From: an uncultured Caulobacterales bacterium
GTDB taxonomy: Bacteria > Pseudomonadota > Alphaproteobacteria > Caulobacterales > Caulobacteraceae
Assembly: GCA_903874895.1 (NCBI GenBank)
Contig: CAIQUG010000026.1
Span: forward strand, 1 to 37,989
Reading direction: 5' to 3'
Length of the DNA: 37,989 nucleotides
Shown here: positions 35,880 through 37,989 of the stretch, one piece after another
Layout: every line of letters starts with the position of its first letter
How positions within the stretch are numbered: the stretch's first letter is position 1
Position numbers and translations under genes: made by a program
The notes under the pieces: generated by a model
Database searches by the model: none
Seen by the model: the letters and a program-made list of their open reading frames with translations, nothing else
Told to the model about the DNA's origin: nothing

Positions 35880-37989
35880 TCAGCCGACGGCCGCCAGACG
35901 GGCCAGGGCGGCCGTCATCTTGTCCCGGGCCGTCTCGGCATCGGCCAGCTTCTCGCGGTTTTCTGCCACCACGGCTTCGGGGGCCTTGGCCATGAATTCC
36001 GCATTGTCGAGCTTCTTGCGAACCCGGGCGATATCCCCGTCCAGACCGGCAATGGCCTTGTTCAAGCGGGCGCGTTCGGCTCCGAGATCTATGAACTCGG
36101 CAATGGACAGACAGCCCGTGGCCTCGCCGGTGACGAACTGAACCGCCCCGGCAGGGGCCTGATCCGCAAAGCGGATGGAGTCGAGCCGCGCCAGCGTGCA
36201 CAGCCGGTCCCGCTGCCGGGCCGCCCGCCCCTGGGTGCGGCTGTCGGCTCCCACCAGCACAAGCGGTGCCCGGGCCGATGGCGGGACGTTCATCTCGGCG
36301 CGGATGGAACGCACCTCGTTCACCAGTTCGATGACCCAGTCGATCTCGTCGGCGGCATTGGCGTCGATCCAGCTGTCCGGCAGGTTCGGCCAGCTGGCCT
36401 CGATCAGCATCGAGGTCCGCGGCGGCCCGAATTCGGCGATCTGCTCCCAGAGGGCCTCGGTGAGGAAGGGGGCCACCGGATGCAGCATCAGGAGGGCCTG
36501 ATCCAGGGTCCAGGCGGCCATGGCCCGGGTCTCGGCCTTGGCGGCCTCGTCGTCCCCGTTGAGGATCGGCTTGGCCAGCTCGAGGTACCAGTCGCACAGG
36601 ACATTCCAGATGAAGCGGTACAGGGCCTGAGCGGCCTCGTCGAAGGCCATGGCCTCCAGCGCCCGCGTCACCTCCGCCTCGGTGCGCACGGTCTCCCCGC
36701 GAATCCACCGGTTGACGGTCTCCTTCACCGCGCCGGGATCGAAGTCGGCCACGGCGACGCACTCGTTCATCTGGCAGAAGCGTGCCGCATTCCACAGCTT
36801 GGTACAGAAGTTCCGGTAGCCCTCCACGCGCTGGGTCGACAGCTTGATGTCCCGGGCCTGGCCAGACATCGCCGTCAGGGTGAAGCGCAGGGCATCGGCC
36901 CCATAGGTGTCCACCAGTTCCAGCGGGTCGATCACGTTGCCCTTGGACTTGGACATCTTCTGGCCCTTCTCGTCACGGACCAGGGCATTGATGAAGACGG
37001 TGCGGAACGGGACCTCCCCCATGAAGTGGAGGCCCATCATCATCATCCGGGCCACCCAGAAGAAGATGATGTCGAAGCTCGTGACCAGCGCGGCCGTGGG
37101 ATAGAACCGCTCCAGATCGCTGGTCTTTTCCGGCCATCCGAGGGTCGAGAAGGGCCACAGCGCGGAGGAGAACCAGGTGTCGAGCACGTCCTCGTCCTGG
37201 GTCAGGGCCGTGTCCCTGCCATAGTGGGCCCGGGCAGCCGCCAGCGCCTCGGCCTCCGTCTCCTCGACGAAGATGGTTCCGTCCGGTCCGAACCAGGCCG
37301 GAATCCGGTGGCCCCACCAGAGCTGGCGCGACACGCACCACGGCTCGATGTTGCGCATCCATTCGTAATAGGTCTTGGACCAGTTCTCCGGCTCGAACAC
37401 CATTTGGCCGGTTTCCACCGCCTTGATCGCCGGCTGGGCCAGGGTCTTGGCGTCCACGTACCACTGGTCGGTCAGATAGGGCTCGATCACCACACCGGAG
37501 CGGTCGCCGAAGGGCTGGGCGATCAGCTTCTCCTCGACCTCGCGAAGCAGACCCAGCGCGTCGATCTCGTCGATGATCATCTTGCGGGCCGTGTAGCGGT
37601 CGACACCCCAGAACCGCTGCGGCGTATTCTCGTTCAGCCGGGCAAAGGCATCGAACAGATTGATCAGGGGCAGGCCGTGCCGCTTGCCCACCTCGAAGTC
37701 GTTGAAGTCGTGGGCGGGGGTGATCTTCACGGCACCCGACCCCTTTTCCGGGTCCGGATAGGGGTCGGCGACCACGGGGATCAGCCGGTCGGCAATGGGC
37801 AGGCGCACCATCCGTCCGACAAACTTGGTGTAACGGGGATCGTCGGGATGAACGGCCACGGCACCATCACCCAGCATGGTCTCCGGCCGGGTGGTGGCGA
37901 TGACGATCTCACTGACCCCGTCGATGGGCTCACCTTCCAGGGGATAGGCGAAATGCCACATCTTCCCCTGAACCTCGCGGGTCTCCACC
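35880..37989 (-). CDS. valS: Valyl-tRNA synthetase, C-terminal two thirds (cut by window edge)
   Basis: ValS charges tRNA-Val and edits mischarged threonine. The reading frame enters at the right edge in the CP1 editing domain (TTRPETMLGDGAVAVHPDD) and continues through the catalytic core (WCVSRQLWWGHRIPAWFG; DVLDTWFSSALWPFSTLGWP), the KMSKS loop (KMSKSKGN, bases 36945-36959), the anticodon-binding domain and the C-terminal coiled coil (RLNKAIAGLDGDIARVRKKL). 702-703 codons are visible. The first codon, GTG at 37988, is internal, so the real start and the HIGH motif lie beyond the window. It is separated from the AMP ligase by 109 bp. Confidence 0.97.
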   Translation of the reverse strand, partial: VETREVQGKMWHFAYPLEGEPIDGVSEIVIATTRPETMLGDGAVAVHPDDPRYTKFVGRMVRLPIADRLIPVVADPYPDPEKGSGAVKITPAHDFNDFEVGKRHGLPLINLFDAFARLNENTPQRFWGVDRYTARKMIIDEIDALGLLREVEEKLIAQPFGDRSGVVIEPYLTDQWYVDAKTLAQPAIKAVETGQMVFEPENWSKTYYEWMRNIEPWCVSRQLWWGHRIPAWFGPDGTIFVEETEAEALAAARAHYGRDTALTQDEDVLDTWFSSALWPFSTLGWPEKTSDLERFYPTAALVTSFDIIFFWVARMMMMGLHFMGEVPFRTVFINALVRDEKGQKMSKSKGNVIDPLELVDTYGADALRFTLTAMSGQARDIKLSTQRVEGYRNFCTKLWNAARFCQMNECVAVADFDPGAVKETVNRWIRGETVRTEAEVTRALEAMAFDEAAQALYRFIWNVLCDWYLELAKPILNGDDEAAKAETRAMAAWTLDQALLMLHPVAPFLTEALWEQIAEFGPPRTSMLIEASWPNLPDSWIDANAADEIDWVIELVNEVRSIRAEMNVPPSARAPLVLVGADSRTQGRAARQRDRLCTLARLDSIRFADQAPAGAVQFVTGEATGCLSIAEFIDLGAERARLNKAIAGLDGDIARVRKKLDNAEFMAKAPEAVVAENREKLADAETARDKMTAALARLAAVG

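Overview
This is a GC-rich chromosomal window from an alphaproteobacterium, most likely a member of the Caulobacterales (Caulobacter, Brevundimonas or Phenylobacterium-like). The evidence is a C4-pathway ALA synthase (hemA), a MucR/Ros-family regulator, a Bpt-type aminoacyl-tRNA-protein transferase, a K+-independent proton-pumping pyrophosphatase, an rpoZ-rsh pair with one bifunctional RelA/SpoT homologue, a CBP3-type cytochrome bc1 chaperone, and overall gene order. The lineage call is inference; no 16S rRNA gene is present. I see no insertion sequence, prophage, CRISPR array, tRNA or rRNA gene. Almost every gene is core housekeeping, densely packed and mostly on the minus strand.

Layout. 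1-2516 (minus): CBP3 chaperone, DUF177, plsX, fabH (cut by the left edge), feeding fatty-acid and phospholipid synthesis; bamE lies divergently at 2643. A bidirectional terminator separates bamE from hppA. 3225-9461 (minus): glyA, nrdR, nusB, thiL, a small exported protein, then hppA. A 451-bp AT-rich divergent region (9462-9912), packed with dyads, separates glyA from a mucR-like gene. 10446-14740 (minus): hemA and a large periplasmic M16 protease. 14909-16420 (plus): a small membrane protein and hemB. Then a flavin reductase (minus), motB (plus) and bpt (plus), the last ending in a 4-bp convergent overlap with parC.

18861-29577 (minus) is a long co-directional run: rpoZ, rsh, an unknown exported protein, pyrE, pdxJ, acpS, lepB, rnc, era, recO, parC. 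Many junctions are 1-4 bp stop/start overlaps that suggest translational coupling. The right end carries a divergent acyl-CoA dehydrogenase, two SAM methyltransferases, a TrmA/RlmD-type RNA methyltransferase, an acyl-CoA/AMP ligase and the 3' two thirds of valS.

The window does not contain an obvious new multi-gene system. The best leads are: (i) rsh appears to start at a CTG codon embedded in the rpoZ stop, seven bases after a perfect AGGAGG; (ii) the nested inverted repeats of the glyA/mucR intergenic region; (iii) the MucR-like protein has lost three of the four zinc-ligand positions of Ros; (iv) an unrecognised exported protein is coupled to rsh. All functional calls come from reading the sequence and recalled family knowledge; no database search was run.
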